Positions 12,000 through 36,125 of a stretch of DNA of 64,000 bases are shown here, piece by piece. The stretch lies in assembly GCF_964204645.1 (NCBI RefSeq), contig NC_134034.1, positions 1,486,001 to 1,550,000 of the forward strand, in the 5' to 3' direction. The notes below the pieces were generated by a model. That model searched no databases. It saw only the letters and a program-made list of their open reading frames with translations, and was not told the origin of the DNA. The DNA is from Tubulanus polymorphus (taxonomy: Eukaryota; Nemertea; Palaeonemertea; Tubulaniformes; Tubulanidae). The translations under genes were made by a program, and so were the position numbers. Positions within the stretch are counted from its first letter, which is position 1. Every line of letters begins with the position of its first letter.

Positions 12000-13022
12000 T
12001 TAAAGGTCAGGGATCTCTTTAGGGGATTTGATCTCGGGCAGTTTCGGATATTTCATCATGTCGATGTTATTCTCACTGAGACTCTTTTTGTAACCCAGAC
12101 GGCGCTGCGCTAGCGAACTGCTGCCGCAAAGCGCTGAGACCTGTTTCAACACCACGCCGCTAGGTGGCGGCGTGGTGACCGATTCTTCCGGATACGTTGC
12201 CAGAGACTGCGACCGAATGCGAGGAAGGATTGGTCGATTAGGTGCGAACACGAGACGGTCTGAGTCGACAGCTGACGGCCACAATGGCGTAATGACGTCC
12301 AAATCGATTGGGCTGGTCACTTTCGGGTCGACGATGACGTCACAACTTTCGTTCTCATCGATCAATGGCTCCTTCGAGAGACGTCTGCCGTTTAGACTTC
12401 TACGGAACATCGTATGCCTGTTGCTGTTACTATTACCGCCGACAGGTGGCGTAAGCGGCGCAATCGGTGACAAAGCGTCGCCACCTACCGGCGATAACCT
12501 CAGTTGTTCGTCGTCGACCTTGCCGCCGGCGCGTCCGTAGCGCGAAATCGATTTCAGCTCGAACGCGGACGAATTGGTACGCGTGCGCACATTGTGCGCG
12601 CACGATTCAGACGATGACGTCAACGATGACAACCGGTCGTTGGAGATTGAGAAACATCTACGACGATCGTATAATGGCGATGCCACGTTGGATTCGATGG
12701 GCGTCGGGTGAGTTTTCGAGAAACTGCGCCGCGGCTCGGTGAACAGACAGGTCGGGTAGATTTCGCCCTTTTTGGCGAGTTTCGGCGACCGAGGAGGTTC
12801 GTATTGTCTCAACGCTTTGTTCGTATTGATCAGACGCGTCAGAGACTGCGGCCGCTCCGAAGTACACCTCAATACGGGTAGACAGTCGCCGCTAGGGGGC
12901 GACACGCAACGCTCGGGTCGTGCCGCCTCTTCAGAACGGGTGCGCTTGAGATGTTCAAGTTTTTGACACAAGTCGAGCATGCTGATGCGACCGGTCGGAC
13001 TGCTTCCTCGGCGCCCGTTCAT
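12000..13022 (-). CDS. Hypothetical disordered Ser/Pro/Arg-rich protein (340 aa)
   Basis: A 340-codon open frame with a balanced amino-acid composition and the GC-rich third positions seen in the other real exons here, so I regard it as coding. I do not recognise a family. It begins MNGRRGSSPTGR, has no signal peptide or membrane segment, and is rich in Ser, Pro, Arg and Leu with several RxxS-type basophilic phosphosite-like motifs, so it is probably intrinsically disordered. A splice acceptor (TTTGTCCAG on the minus strand) lies just upstream of the ATG, giving exon start 13036, so a 5' UTR exon or a longer N-terminus is possible. Four CTCF-like motifs lie inside the frame (about 12155, 12436, 12475 and 12886), each encoding a P-P/V-x-G stretch. 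Confidence 0.6.
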   Translation of the reverse strand: MNGRRGSSPTGRISMLDLCQKLEHLKRTRSEEAARPERCVSPPSGDCLPVLRCTSERPQSLTRLINTNKALRQYEPPRSPKLAKKGEIYPTCLFTEPRRSFSKTHPTPIESNVASPLYDRRRCFSISNDRLSSLTSSSESCAHNVRTRTNSSAFELKSISRYGRAGGKVDDEQLRLSPVGGDALSPIAPLTPPVGGNSNSNRHTMFRRSLNGRRLSKEPLIDENESCDVIVDPKVTSPIDLDVITPLWPSAVDSDRLVFAPNRPILPRIRSQSLATYPEESVTTPPPSGVVLKQVSALCGSSSLAQRRLGYKKSLSENNIDMMKYPKLPEIKSPKEIPDL

Positions 13023-13861
13023 ATTTTCTCTATAACCTGGACAAAATCCGGCGTCGTTGATAAATCAACAAACCACACGTGTTGTATGTAGGCTATTGCA
13101 GACCTGTCGTCAACTTAATCGTGTCTTGTGAAGTATAATGTTTATGGATGAAAGTCTACGATATTCTGGGCGGGTCAATTATCAATGTGCCTAAAATAAA
13201 GAATTTCAAAATTATTTGCAACCAAACGACTCCGCCGGGGCTTTTCAGGCCTCGGAGGCCATTTGAATAATTTTTTTATATTTCAAAAGTTTTCTTTGCA
13301 AAGAGGTCTTTCCAGAAATTGCGGACATCGCTTTAAATAAGAAGTCTTTCGATTGGTAGTTATCGATACACAGCCTGCCCCCTGTCGGCAAACCCCACAT
13401 TCATTATTATCGAGGGCCTTTTTGGATTTATTTCTTTTCTTATCAAGTTCTCTTCTCAAAAATGTTTTCCTGACAATTCGGAGGTCGCATTCGAATTTTG
13501 ATTCCAACCCGCCGAAAATCCGCCCTTGACAAGATAGTCATTCCCAAGTCGATCTCTATCGCGTTTTCGTGGGCGCTGAGCCCATATTCCATTTCATTCA
13601 ACTCAGGGCGAACTCTTTTATCAGATCGGGGATTCCGTTTGCCTCTAATCGTACTCTTTTTTTGGTCACACGTGACTTTTTGGAGTCTCGGAAACCTCCT
13701 TTCTGTCGAGGTGGCATGATTCGGATTTTGTGAGGAGCCAACCGAAGATTTCGGAGGTCATAAAAGAGTACGCCCTCTGAATAAAGCGTTTTCCAGTAAA
13801 CGAAAAATAAAAAAATCAAACGGATTTTTTTTGTGTACAAAATTGAAAATTACTTACAACA
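13023..13861. other. Intergenic with a dispersed 75-bp repeat
   Basis: The segment 13341-13415 (AAGTCTTTCGATTG ... ACACAGCCTGCCCCCTGTCG) recurs at 21535-21610. A short minus-strand frame starting at 13716 (MPPRQKGGFRDSKKSR) looks protein-like but stops after about 39 codons and has no recognised relatives. It is not called. Confidence 0.5.
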
Positions 13862-14030
13862 ATAATGATAATAAGAATAATAATAGTAATAATTAAAATA
13901 ATAATAATGATAATAATAATAATAATAATAATAACAATAATAATAATGATAATAGTAAGAATAATAACAATAATAATAATAATAAGAATACAAATAATAA
14001 TAGTAATAATAAAAATAATAATAACCGTGC
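13862..14030. repeat. (AAT)n-rich microsatellite
   Basis: Imperfect AAT/AATG/AAC trinucleotide repeat. Open frames of poly-I or poly-Y type are artefacts. Confidence 0.95.
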
Positions 14031-14299
14031 TTTCTGCTTACCTCATTTGAATATTTATAACTGATAAAGTGCAGAGGAATCACAAACTCTCTAACCTAAT
14101 AAATAAATTCATCTACGTTTATGAAGGAGATATCACTTTCACACATTTATATATGTATAATTGTCGCTATTGCCACGGTAACGGATACGTTCCTGTGCCG
14201 TTAATTACCGAAGCTAAGACGGTATTCGCGGAAACCACGCTGGATATTGTAGGGAGAGATTTAACAGTCGTGTCCAGTAGATGGCAGCCGCGTGCAACC

Positions 14300-14421
14300 A
14301 GGGTCCAGTTCCACAGTTCTAATTTTGATTAGTTAAATTTGATTCTAGAGTTAAAACATTGAAAATGAACTGATTTTAACTCTGAGTTAACTTTAACTCA
14401 CAACTGTAGAACCGGACCCAG
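14300..14421. mobile_element. Short foldback MITE (GGGTCCAGTTCCACAG ends)
   Basis: The left end GGGTCCAGTTCCACAGTT is inverted at the right end as AACTGTAGAACCGGACCC. The interior is GAGTTAAA/TTTAACTC-rich. A relative with the same ends is at 56502-56614. Single arms of this family form the arrays at 23400-23580 and 51450-51730. Confidence 0.75.
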
Positions 14422-14699
14422 AGTGTTTACGTTGAAAGTAAATCGAACGTGATATTTGTTGGGTGTTACTTAAAGTTAATAATGCAAAGTGTCTGATATC
14501 TGGTGTTTGTAGTTCGTTATCGATGGAAAATATCTCAGGCGAATTCCTGAGAACATGTGAACTGTGGACGATCAGTTTTTTAAAGAGTGATGATAACATA
14601 TCTAATACATGGGCAAGTTTTATAGACTGGTATTAACTTAAATTTCTTCACGTATCCAATATATGAAATGGAATGGAGTGGATTGAGGCAGGAGGCTCA

Positions 14700-15130
14700 G
14701 TTTGGGTAAGAGGATTCCACCTGTGGTAAGTGACAGATCCACCAGGTGTCGCTAGTGTACAGTAGGACATCAACTACTGCGAAGATCGATGATTCTTCTG
14801 GTGGCAAGTGAGGATCCACCAGGTGTCGCTAGTGTACAGTAGGACATCAACTACTGCGACAATCGATGATTCTTCTGGTGGCAAGTGAGGATCCACCAGG
14901 TGTCGCTAGTGTACAGTAGGACATCAACTACTGCGACAATCGATGATTCTTCTGGTAGCAAGTGAGGATCCACCAGGTGTCACTAGTGTACAGTAGGACA
15001 TCGATTACGGCGGCAATCGAGGATTCCACTTGTGGCAAGTATGGATCCACCAGGTGTCGCCAGTGTGCAGTAGGACATCAACTCCTGTGACAATAGAGGA
15101 TTCTTGAAGTGGCAATTCGTTAGGATCCAC
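14700..15130. repeat. Minisatellite family A, second array
   Basis: Five tandem copies of about 78 bp with GGATCCACCAGGTGTCGCTA, TAGGACATCAACTACTGCGA and GATGATTCTTCTGGTGGCAA, homologous to 343-826. The block at 14440-14600 before it and 15420-15510 after it belong to the family that makes the array in 31610-32350. Confidence 0.9.
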
Positions 15131-15519
15131 CAGGAACAATGTATCTACGATCCTTGCTCTGTCGCTCTCCCTATCCCCCTTCGCTCTCTCCCACCTCGGG
15201 AAACTGCAAAAGTCATCGGTATCGCATATAGCCTTATTGAAACAATTTCATTACCGCAAACGAATGAAATATTGACAAGCATAAATACAGCCGGATTCGA
15301 TGAGGCTTAAAACTGAACGACACTGGTAAATTATTAGTGAAGCCAGTGCCGATTGGAGGGTTTTAGAAACGCTAAAATTGCACATTTGTTTTTCAAGTGT
15401 ATGCGGTATATTGATTTTGTCTAATTTCTGATGTTTGAAGTTCATTTTCAATTAAAAATGTATCGGGTGAATCCCTGAACACACATGTAAAGTGTGGACG
15501 ATCAGTTCTTTTCATATTC

Positions 15520-15706
15520 CCTCTCCCTCTCCCTCTCCTGGCTCTCACTCTCCCTCTCCAGGCTCCCCCTCTCCCTCTCCCTCTCCTGGCTCTCCCTCTC
15601 CCTCTCCTGGCTCTCCCTTTCCCTCTCACTCTCCCTCTCCTGGCTCTCCCTTTCCCTCTCCCTCTCCCTCTCCCTCTCCTGGCTCTCCCTCTCCCTCTTC
15701 TTCATA
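15520..15706. repeat. (CTCTCC)n with TGGCTC interruptions
   Basis: Low-complexity pyrimidine tract with regularly spaced TGGCTCTCC variants. Open frames are compositional. 15707-16320 beyond it holds no recognised gene. Confidence 0.95.
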
Positions 15707-16240
15707 CAAACACATATAATATGGATGATAAAAATGGTAGGACTAGTGATCACATCAAATGGGGATACAACAAGGTCAAGGATACTGATTGATATCGTGC
15801 ATTGCATCAATTTCTGCTTCCAACAAAAATATTGTATTTCTCAAGCACAGAGAATTGAATCGAAAGGACTCAAGACTCTCGTCAATATCTCCTCGTAAAT
15901 GATTCACGGTTTATCATTTTGAGAGCTTTCTGTAAGATGTATTCACAAAATCATCCTTCCAAAATTCCAGGAATCAATATATATCAATATATATATGGAA
16001 TTTTTTAAATAGAAAGACTTATAATTCAGATGCATATTCAGCAGAATTCTAATTCGATATATTTGCTTTCGAATCGATCGTGATATTGATATAATAACTT
16101 TTATCAAGCTGTCAACTGTAAATAAAGATCCACGTTGATCATTTATTGGTACAGTTGTTCTGTACTCTTTAGGTCAACTGTGGAGAATGAGCTCCAAATA
16201 GCTTTAATAAAATGATCCGAAATATAGCGTCAATTGTTTA

Positions 16241-16657
<417 letters not shown>

Positions 16658-16947
16658 TCACTGATATTAACTATTTATACAGTCGCTGATATCCGAGTCT
16701 CTCGCAGTAGTTGTGAACAAGCGCCATACTGAATGCGGTATAAACACCACGGTCCAATTTAACAGATTGGTATTAGCTTTAAACGTGGGAGCTCACTCTC
16801 AATTGAAATTGAACTGAGTTAAAACCTGTTTCAAGATAACTCGCACTGTCCGGATTTCATGGATTCTAACGATAGAAACTGCTTGGGATTGGGTTTATTC
16901 GAACAGTATAAAGCGCTGACTCGTGTATTTCGCAGTTAACGCAACAA

Positions 16948-17568
16948 ACTGACACACTCTGCAGGTGAGTACTGACACACTCTGCAGGTGAGTACTGACA
17001 CACTCTGCTGGTGAGTACTGACACATTCTGCTAGTGAGTACTGACACACTCTGCAGGTGAGTACTGACACACTCTGCAGGTGAGTACTGACACACTCTGC
17101 CGGTGAGTACTGACACACTCTGCAGGTGAGTACTGACACACTCTGCTGGTGAGTACTGACACACTCTGCAGGTGAGTACTGACACACTCTGCAGGTGAGT
17201 ACTGACACACTCTGCAGGTGAGTACTGACACACTCTGCAGGTGAGTACTGACACACTCTGCAGGTGAGTACTGACACACTCTGCAGGTGAGTACTGACAC
17301 ACTCTGCTGGTGAGTACTGACACACTCTGCCGGTGAGTACTGACACACTCTGCAGGTGAGTACTGACACACTCTGCAGGTGAGTACTGACACACTCTGCA
17401 GGTGAGTACTGACACACTCTGCAGGTGAGTACTGACACACTCTGCAGGTGAGTACTGACACACTCTGCTGGTGAGTACTGACACACTCTGCAGGTGAGTA
17501 CTGACACACTCTGCAGGTGAGTACTGACACACTCTGCAGGTGAGTACTGACACACTCTGCAGGTGAGT
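16948..17568 (+). repeat. 23-bp tandem array of consensus splice donors (27 copies)
   Basis: Exactly 27 units of ACTGACACACTCTGCAGGTG plus AGT. Most units contain CAG|GTGAGT, a full-consensus 5' splice site for the + strand; variants are CTG|GTGAGT, CCG|GTGAGT and one TAGTGAGT. Because 23 is not a multiple of 3 and the minus strand lacks stops, three overlapping minus-strand frames of about 200 codons appear; they are artefacts. The array ends 389 bp before the GPCR start codon, on the same strand. Confidence 0.97.
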
Positions 17569-17734
17569 TGTTTTTGTCTTACTAGATTATAAATAACGAA
17601 GATCAATTCAATTTGAATAGTTTTAACCGATTACGATCACGAATAGGTTCCTGACACGGAATAAACAATCCTTTCAGAATGTCCAATCCGTGTGATGACG
17701 ACCCCGGATTTCACTCGCTGCCTCCAAACCATGT

Positions 17735-17885
17735 TCCCTCGGCAGGGATTTGAACCTGATGACATCCTGAGACTGCCACGTTCCTCCCTCGCAGGGATTC
17801 GAACCTAATGATATCCTGAGACTGCCACGTTCCTCCCTCGGCAGGGATTCGAACCTGATGACATCGTGAGACTCTGCCACGGAAT
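17735..17885. repeat. Three tandem copies of the foldback end module
   Basis: Units of about 52 bp with CCCTCGGCAGGGATTCGAAC, CTGATGACAT and GAGACTGCCACG, matching the outer arms of the foldback elements at 11708-11970 and 19299-19646. Confidence 0.85.
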
Positions 17886-17956
17886 AAGTCTTTTTTTATA
17901 ACCATATATTTTGTAATGTTTCTACGTTATTTTCCAGGGGAATTTGAACTGATGAA

Positions 17957-19165
17957 ATGGAGAACAGTTCTATTATTACCCCCCGCGTAAACCTCACTGA
18001 GCAGGCGAGAATCTGCTCGGTCACGTGGGTATCAATTCTGATCGGGGTCGTGCTCGCTTTGATTACCATAGCGACGATCGTCGGCAATACGGTCGTCTTG
18101 GTAATCACCGTCGTCGTCAAGGAGATGAGAACAATGTCGAACGTCATGATCGCGTCGTTAGCGACGGCGGACCTGCTGGTATCGACGGTCGTGTTACCGT
18201 TTAGTACGCTGCACCAAATCTGCGATCACGTTTGGATTCTCGGAGTACCGGCCTGTAAGTTCTGGGTCGCCGCAGACGTTGCCGGCTGCTCGGCGTCCAT
18301 TTTGAATATCGTCGCCATAGCGATCGATCGATACTTCACGATCGCGTATCCCGTGATTTATACGAACTACGCCGATAGGTGTTTTTACCGGAAGAGGGTT
18401 TGCGGCGCGATGCTGTTTTTAGTGTGGTTTACATCCGTTATTATCGCGGTGGCGCCACATGTGTTTGACTGGTACGCGGGTACCGAGTTTAACGACCCGA
18501 CCACGTGCATTCTCAGTCAAGATGAAGGTTACATTCTGTTCGCTTCTGTCGGGGTTTTTTTCATACCGGAGATTATCGTTCTCGTTTTGTACGCGCGCAT
18601 CTGGAGGATAGCCATAACTCGCTTGACCCTGCGCCGTCGCAAGGTCATCCCGAACGCCACCACGTCCGGGTCACAGTCCGAATACCAATCCCGACAAATA
18701 GGTGCAGCGCCGTCTAACGATGCCGACGTAAACCAACCGATCGATAAGCGCGTGGAAAGAGCGCATGTACCAAACACGGCCGTCGCTGGTAGTGTGGCAT
18801 TAAACAAACCACCAGGGGGCGCGGTTAACTTACGCAACAGCGCACCACTAGGGGGCGTTATGAATAAAAACCCACCAGGGGACGTTGTAGTAGTGAAAAA
18901 GGCAAGTCACGAGAGAACTCGTCGTGCGACTATTCTACTGGGAGTTATAATCGCAGTTTTTACGACTTGTTGGGTGCCGTATTTTCTGTGCATGATCATA
19001 ATCACGTTCTGCGCGTCATGCGCTGCTACTTTACCCCCCGCGATGTTCGACACGTTCGTCTGGTTCGGTTACGTCAACAGTTTATTGAATCCGTTCATTT
19101 ACGCCATCTTTAGTCGAGATTTCAAAACCGCCCTCGAGAAACTGAAAAATCGTTTTCGCAATTAA
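17957..19165 (+). CDS. Class A GPCR, biogenic-amine receptor-like (402 aa)
   Basis: A seven-transmembrane receptor in one coding exon. Visible landmarks: N-glycosylation sites N3 and N12, GN of TM1 (N44), LATAD of TM2 (D72), C100 and C184 for the extracellular disulfide, D107 in TM3 (the amine-binding Asp 3.32), DRY at 124-126, FTTCWVPYF in TM6 (335-343), and NSLLNPFIY in TM7 (374-382). This is the pattern of serotonin, octopamine, dopamine and adrenergic-type receptors. The ligand cannot be assigned: TM5 has an Ala-Ser pair (FAS, 195-197) rather than a clear triple serine. The third intracellular loop (about 225-322) is long and disordered and carries three DNA motifs of CTCF type. The ATG follows a splice acceptor (TTTTCCAG ending at 17938) and in-frame stops, so an upstream non-coding exon is likely. 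A polyadenylation signal AATAAA is at 19242. Confidence 0.94.
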   Translation: MENSSIITPRVNLTEQARICSVTWVSILIGVVLALITIATIVGNTVVLVITVVVKEMRTMSNVMIASLATADLLVSTVVLPFSTLHQICDHVWILGVPACKFWVAADVAGCSASILNIVAIAIDRYFTIAYPVIYTNYADRCFYRKRVCGAMLFLVWFTSVIIAVAPHVFDWYAGTEFNDPTTCILSQDEGYILFASVGVFFIPEIIVLVLYARIWRIAITRLTLRRRKVIPNATTSGSQSEYQSRQIGAAPSNDADVNQPIDKRVERAHVPNTAVAGSVALNKPPGGAVNLRNSAPLGGVMNKNPPGDVVVVKKASHERTRRATILLGVIIAVFTTCWVPYFLCMIIITFCASCAATLPPAMFDTFVWFGYVNSLLNPFIYAIFSRDFKTALEKLKNRFRN

Positions 19166-19298
19166 AGATTATGACGCGTGTGTTCATTGAAACCCAATGG
19201 AATATCAAAACAACTGAATATTGTAACGACAGACTTCACACAATAAACTCAGCCAAAAGGAAAAACTTATTTGCGCAATGTTTCGGGCAAGACTATTA

Positions 19299-19646
19299 GC
19301 CATCCATCCTCCCCCGGCAGGGATTCGAACCTGATCGCATCGAGATTGCCACGGCACGAAACCCTGCCACACTATACCGAGTGCGCAGCTACACGCGCAG
19401 CTTAGATGATATCATTATCATCCAATCAGAAATCCCGTTTTATTTTAGCCGGGTTTTCCTGTTCATACTTCTTCCTTGAAATTTTCTTCAGTGATTATAC
19501 AACGAGCAATCTGATTGGTGCCGCCAGTTTTCGCGCGACAAAGCTGCGCATGTACCTGCGCACCCGGTCTAGTGTGGCAGGGGTTCGTGCCGTGGCTGAG
19601 TGCAGCGATGCCATCGGGTTCGAATCCCTGCCGTGGGAGGATGGCC
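19299..19646. mobile_element. Foldback element, second copy
   Basis: The ends GCCATCCTCCCCCGGCAGGG and CCCTGCCGTGGGAGGATGGC are inverted. Inner arms carry TGCCACGGCACGAAACCCTG and its near-complement. The interior shares TTATACAACG and CTGATTGG with the copy at 11708-11970. No coding capacity. It starts about 50 bp after the GPCR polyadenylation signal. Confidence 0.8.
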
Positions 19647-19723
19647 ATCATCAGGCGTACTGAAAACAGGAGATTATCGTTATATAATATATTATATTAT
19701 TTGTTTATGTTGCTGATTAGATT

Positions 19724-20875
19724 AATCGGATAAAGACTAATCGATATCGCATATACAAGCGATAAGATCAGTTGACCTGATGTCGTATCGGTAAAACGTT
19801 TAAACATATATATACAATATATTATTTGGGATTTCTGTCGTTATCATCTTACACGTATATTGTGTATCTTCTCGTCTCAACATTGTTTTTTTTCCTCACA
19901 TTTCGGGTGGAATTCCTACAACCATCTTTCGCATCTTTCGAATTTATTCGATTTTATTCTATACGAGCACTTTGTGAGAGGCTTACTCAGGGAAGGGTCC
20001 ACGAGGCCGAAACGGGGGTCTCATGTATTCATAGTAATTAGCTCTAGTCAGTGCTCATCAATAATAAATTAATGTCTCTCAAATATGCCGATAGGAGTTA
20101 GTTTGTGTGAGTCCTGATGTCTACAACTAAAGACAAGCAAACTATGTTTAATTTTGCGATTATATGTTTTCAAATATTAGTCACGGCAGTTCCCACTGAT
20201 TATTCAGAACTACTTGTATCAGGTTTTAGAACAGTTTTTGAGGAGTTGGGTGGTTATTCAGTAAAATCAACGGGTGAGGCTTAGAATCAACAGCGATCAG
20301 TTACGTGTGCGTTTCTAACCATATACCATTTGGTTCATAGCTATCTTGCTCGTGGTTCACAATGAAAGTGTATATACTAAGCTCGATCCATAGCTCCATA
20401 TCTTCTATATGGGGAACTCGCAAGTGGAAAGAGGTCAAAAGGCCGCCCACATCTACGCTTCAAGGATACATGCAAGAGAGACATGAAGGCATGCTCCATA
20501 AATCAGGAAACGTGGGAGGCTTCAGCGGCAGACAGGTCACAGTGGAGACGTCAAGTCACGCTGGGACTTAAAAACTTTGAACAGGACTTTTGTGCTAAAG
20601 CCACTCTGAGGCGAGCTCAGAGACACGCTAGGATTTAAACTGAACTCTCTGCGGCGCTGTTTATCCATGGTCGAAAGACTGAAGGAGCCAATGATACAAA
20701 GCTCGCTGGCATAGACACATTTATAGCTTATGCCGTGTAGGTATAGTGTTTAGATTCCCCTTGGGTAGTAACGCACGTTTTATGGATAAAGATTAATCGA
20801 TATCATATACTAGCGATAAGATCAGTTGAGTAGCCGTGTTGTTGACCTGATGTCGTGTCAGTAAAACGTTTCAAC
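19724..20875 (+). mobile_element. Retroposon remnant between ~85-bp direct repeats
   Basis: GGATAAAGA(C/T)TAATCGATATC and GCGATAAGATCAGTTGA, then GACCTGATGTCGT and GTAAAACGTTT, occur at 19724-19806 and again at 20778-20872. The segment between them contains the LINE reverse-transcriptase tail at 20402-20638. The direct repeats could be element ends or a local duplication; I cannot tell which. Confidence 0.5.
20402..20638 (+). pseudogene. LINE polyprotein C-terminal fragment
   Basis: This frame reads YGELASGKRSKGRPHLRFKD, continues with a K-R-D-M-K-A-C-x-I-N segment, then W-E-x-S-A-x-D-R-x-x-W-R-R-Q, and ends at TAA. This is the conserved C-terminal tail found after the reverse-transcriptase domain in many animal non-LTR elements. 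No reverse-transcriptase core lies upstream in frame, so it is a truncated copy. Its 3' end runs into non-coding sequence without a clear A-tail. Confidence 0.8.
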
Positions 20876-21337
20876 AGATAGTACTAAACGTTCACTAGTG
20901 TAAGATACGTACGTACTTCTGCCGAGGGAAGTGGCTCGACATGTTCAACAATCAAATTTCAACGCCCCCTGGTGAACATATAAAGAAACCAATGATCTTG
21001 AAATTCATCACCATTACATAGAACACGTCGAGCTTCAATTTTACAATCGATTAAGGTAACAAAATATGCCTAGTAGTTACCTCGACTGTTGCGATCCTCG
21101 TGATTCGATAAGACTTCGAATTAATAACTAAAGAAGTTTCCACGTTCGAAAGAAGGAGTTAAAACGCTTGAAAAATACAAAAAAACAAAAACAATTTCAT
21201 AGATTTAGAATTTTTTATTGTGAGCGGTTTTTTTTACGTTAATTCTTTTTTTTTCAATAAATTTTACATTGAGTTTTTTTTAAGTCAATCACGTGACGAG
21301 AGAGACCATCCCTCAAGCAGCATAAACAAAAACAGAC

Positions 21338-21386
<49 letters not shown>
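21338..21386. repeat. (AATC)n microsatellite
   Basis: Twelve or so perfect AATC tetramers. The surrounding 20876-22020 has no recognised gene; 21535-21610 repeats the element of 13341-13415. Confidence 0.95.
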
Positions 21387-21387
<1 letters not shown>

Positions 21388-22024
21388 TTTACTCCTTACA
21401 GAAGCCATGAAGCTTTCTCTTGAAGTAATAGTCATTACCGTGATATTCTGTAAATCATAAACTATCTATTTCTCATGTGAAATAAATTACTTTTTCAAAA
21501 CGAGTCTTCATCTTATCATCACTACTTAGAATACGAAGTCTTTCGATTGACAGCTATCAATACACAGCCTGCCCCCTGTCGGCAAAAACGCGAACATTCA
21601 TTATCGTCAAAAACCGATCGTCCATAATTCACAAGTGCTTCGTCAGAGACATTTTTCATTGAAAATGAAAGCTCTACACACAAACACACACCAGAATGTC
21701 TGCCACATAAGTTTGAAGGAGTGTTCGGTTTGGAGTCTCGATACATTGTTATATATAACAAAATCTGGGTTATTTTCCCCGTAGCACAAATCTTAGTCTC
21801 AGTATCACAGAAAACAAGGCTTCAATTGAATCAAATTAATATGGAAGCGAAAATTGTTCATGTTCTTCGACCCAACGTCTCTAGCTGTAAGCCTTTAGTC
21901 CCCTCTGTGGAAAGATGGCCCCCTTCTAGAAATCCTCTTATGACATCACTAAATATCTAAGGGCGGCATAGGTCGGAAAAATTGCTTCGGTTTCTAGAAG
22001 TGTAAACCAATCAAACGACGCAAT

Positions 22025-22345
22025 AATTTGATGAAGTCAAAGGGGGATATGCCAGTAGTCTAGAGATCGAATCACTCGCTGTAATTTGATGTCATAGGGG
22101 GATTTATGGAGGCAGACATATTTTCAACAAGAAGGATATGTAGTTGAATCACTAGTAGGTAATAAGATGATGTCATAGGGGGATTAATGGAGAAAGCCGT
22201 AATAACTTTGAATTGTTAGGAGTTTGTTATTTGATGATGTCTTAAAGGGATTGATGAAGGCAGCCATCTTTTCAGGAAGAAGGGTCTATACATATATATA
22301 GATTGAATCAGTAGAGGACAATCTGATGATGTCATAGGGGGATGT
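22025..22345. repeat. GATGATGTCATAGGGGGAT family, CUL2 3' flank
   Basis: Four or five degenerate copies of a 70-80-bp unit with the core TTTGATGATGTCATAGGGGG followed by GGAGGCAGACAT. Related arrays are at 25826-26310, 27125-27700, 32580-33195, 38495-39060 and 57470-57690. Confidence 0.9.
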
Positions 22346-22644
22346 AATGAACTACCGGTGAATTCAGTCTATTGAGAGTTTTACGGTGACAGGTCCTACG
22401 TGGTGCCAACTAAACTCATCTTTCGCGTACTCCATCGCCCAACCGGCCGCGAGTCCTAATACGCGACTTAGCCATACTCAACGAGTGAGTCGCCGATCGG
22501 GTAATCCAATTATCAGTCCGCACTACGCTACGCAGCTACACTCTTCCGAATTCCGAATCCTTAAAAAACGCCGTTTAGCAATTCTCATCCGACTGTGAGT
22601 CCTTACTACGCTAAATAGCCATACCGATCCGATTAGAGTCCGTA

Positions 22645-34929
<12,285 letters not shown>

Positions 34930-34969
34930 TTTCGTAATTTATTCGGATACCAGAAATACGGATTTAACC

Positions 34970-36125
34970 CACAGGGGCTCGTTACGATAGCTGGGGGTCC
35001 AAAATCAAAGATTTGACCCAGTATCCTAGGTACCACCTATAAAAAAAGAAAAGGGAGCTAACATTTTGACATACTAGAATTGACCTTCTCATTTCAACCC
35101 CTCATGACTTCGTAACCGATCGACCGATTTACACGAAATTAGATTCGTTTCATTCCCAAGAGGTGACTTTTTCGTTTGAGACCTTCCCCGATGAAATCGG
35201 ACCGGAGAGGCCCGAGAAATCACGACTCAAATCCGAAAAAACGGGTCAAAATATCCAAAGCCGGAATTACTAGGACGGCTTGAAGTGCTCAATTCCCGAC
35301 GAAAAATGATGATTTGACGCGGTTCCCGGACGTTAATCTTCACATATCATACATCGCTGGAAAGCTTATGAACTGACCTTATTGACAGACGCGTTTATTT
35401 GATAATCCGTTCCGATACCCGCGACTGGCGAGCTGATAATCCAGATTGATGCGATAAATACGATTTCCAAGTGTATTCCGGCCGCCATTAACTGCGTGAC
35501 GTCATGAGAAATCCCAGCATGCAACGCTAGATAATTGACATATTCAGTCGACCAATCACGTATCGCGAATTTATCAGTCCTCAGAGCCCGTGACGTCACA
35601 CCCTCAATGGCGGTTCAGTGACGCTTAAAGTGCGTATTTATCGGTTCGGTGCGTATTATCACCTCGCTTGTCGCCGGTTTCGGAACGGATTATCAATTAA
35701 ACGCATTTTTCAATAAGGTCAGTTCATAAGCTTTCCAGCGATGTATGATATGTGAAGATTAACGTCCGGGAACCGCGTCAACTCATCGTTTTTCGTCGGG
35801 AATCGACTACTCCGAGACGTCCTAGTAATTCCGGCTTTGGCTATTTTGACTCGTTTTTTCGGATTTGAGTCGTGATTTCTCGGGTGTCTCTTATCCGATT
35901 TTGTCGCGGAAGGTCTCAAACGAAAAAGTAACCTCTTAGGAATGAAACGAAACCAATTTCGAGCGAATCGGTCGATGAGTTACGAAGTTATGAGCGATTG
36001 AAATGAGAAGGTCAATTCTAGTATGTCAAAATGTTAGCTCCCTTTTCTTTTTTTATAGGTGGTACCTAGGATACTGGGTCCAATCTTTGATTTTGGACCC
36101 CCAGCTATCGTAACGAGCCCCTGTG
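34970..36125. mobile_element. Long-palindrome DNA element with 8-bp TSD (hAT-like, nonautonomous)
   Basis: The ends are CACAGGGGCTCGTTACGATA and its exact complement. The arms stay alignable for about 470 bp (34970-35445 against 35650-36125). The element is flanked by the 8-bp direct repeat ATTTAACC (34962-34969 and 36126-36133), a target-site duplication. An 8-bp TSD with CAGGG near the ends fits the hAT superfamily, but P and Merlin elements also make 8-bp TSDs. No transposase frame is present. The insertion lies 40 bp upstream of the CUL2 ATG, in its 5' UTR or core promoter. Confidence 0.9.

Noticed and set aside
13598-13840. Minus-strand frame containing MPPRQKGGFRDSKKSR
   Set aside because: Short, unrecognised and ending in a stop after about 39 codons from that Met; it may be a transposon fragment.
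16895-17606. Three overlapping minus-strand frames of about 190-211 codons with a Cys-containing peptide repeat
   Set aside because: A stop-free 23-bp repeat read in three frames gives the same periodic peptide. There is no start context or splice support.
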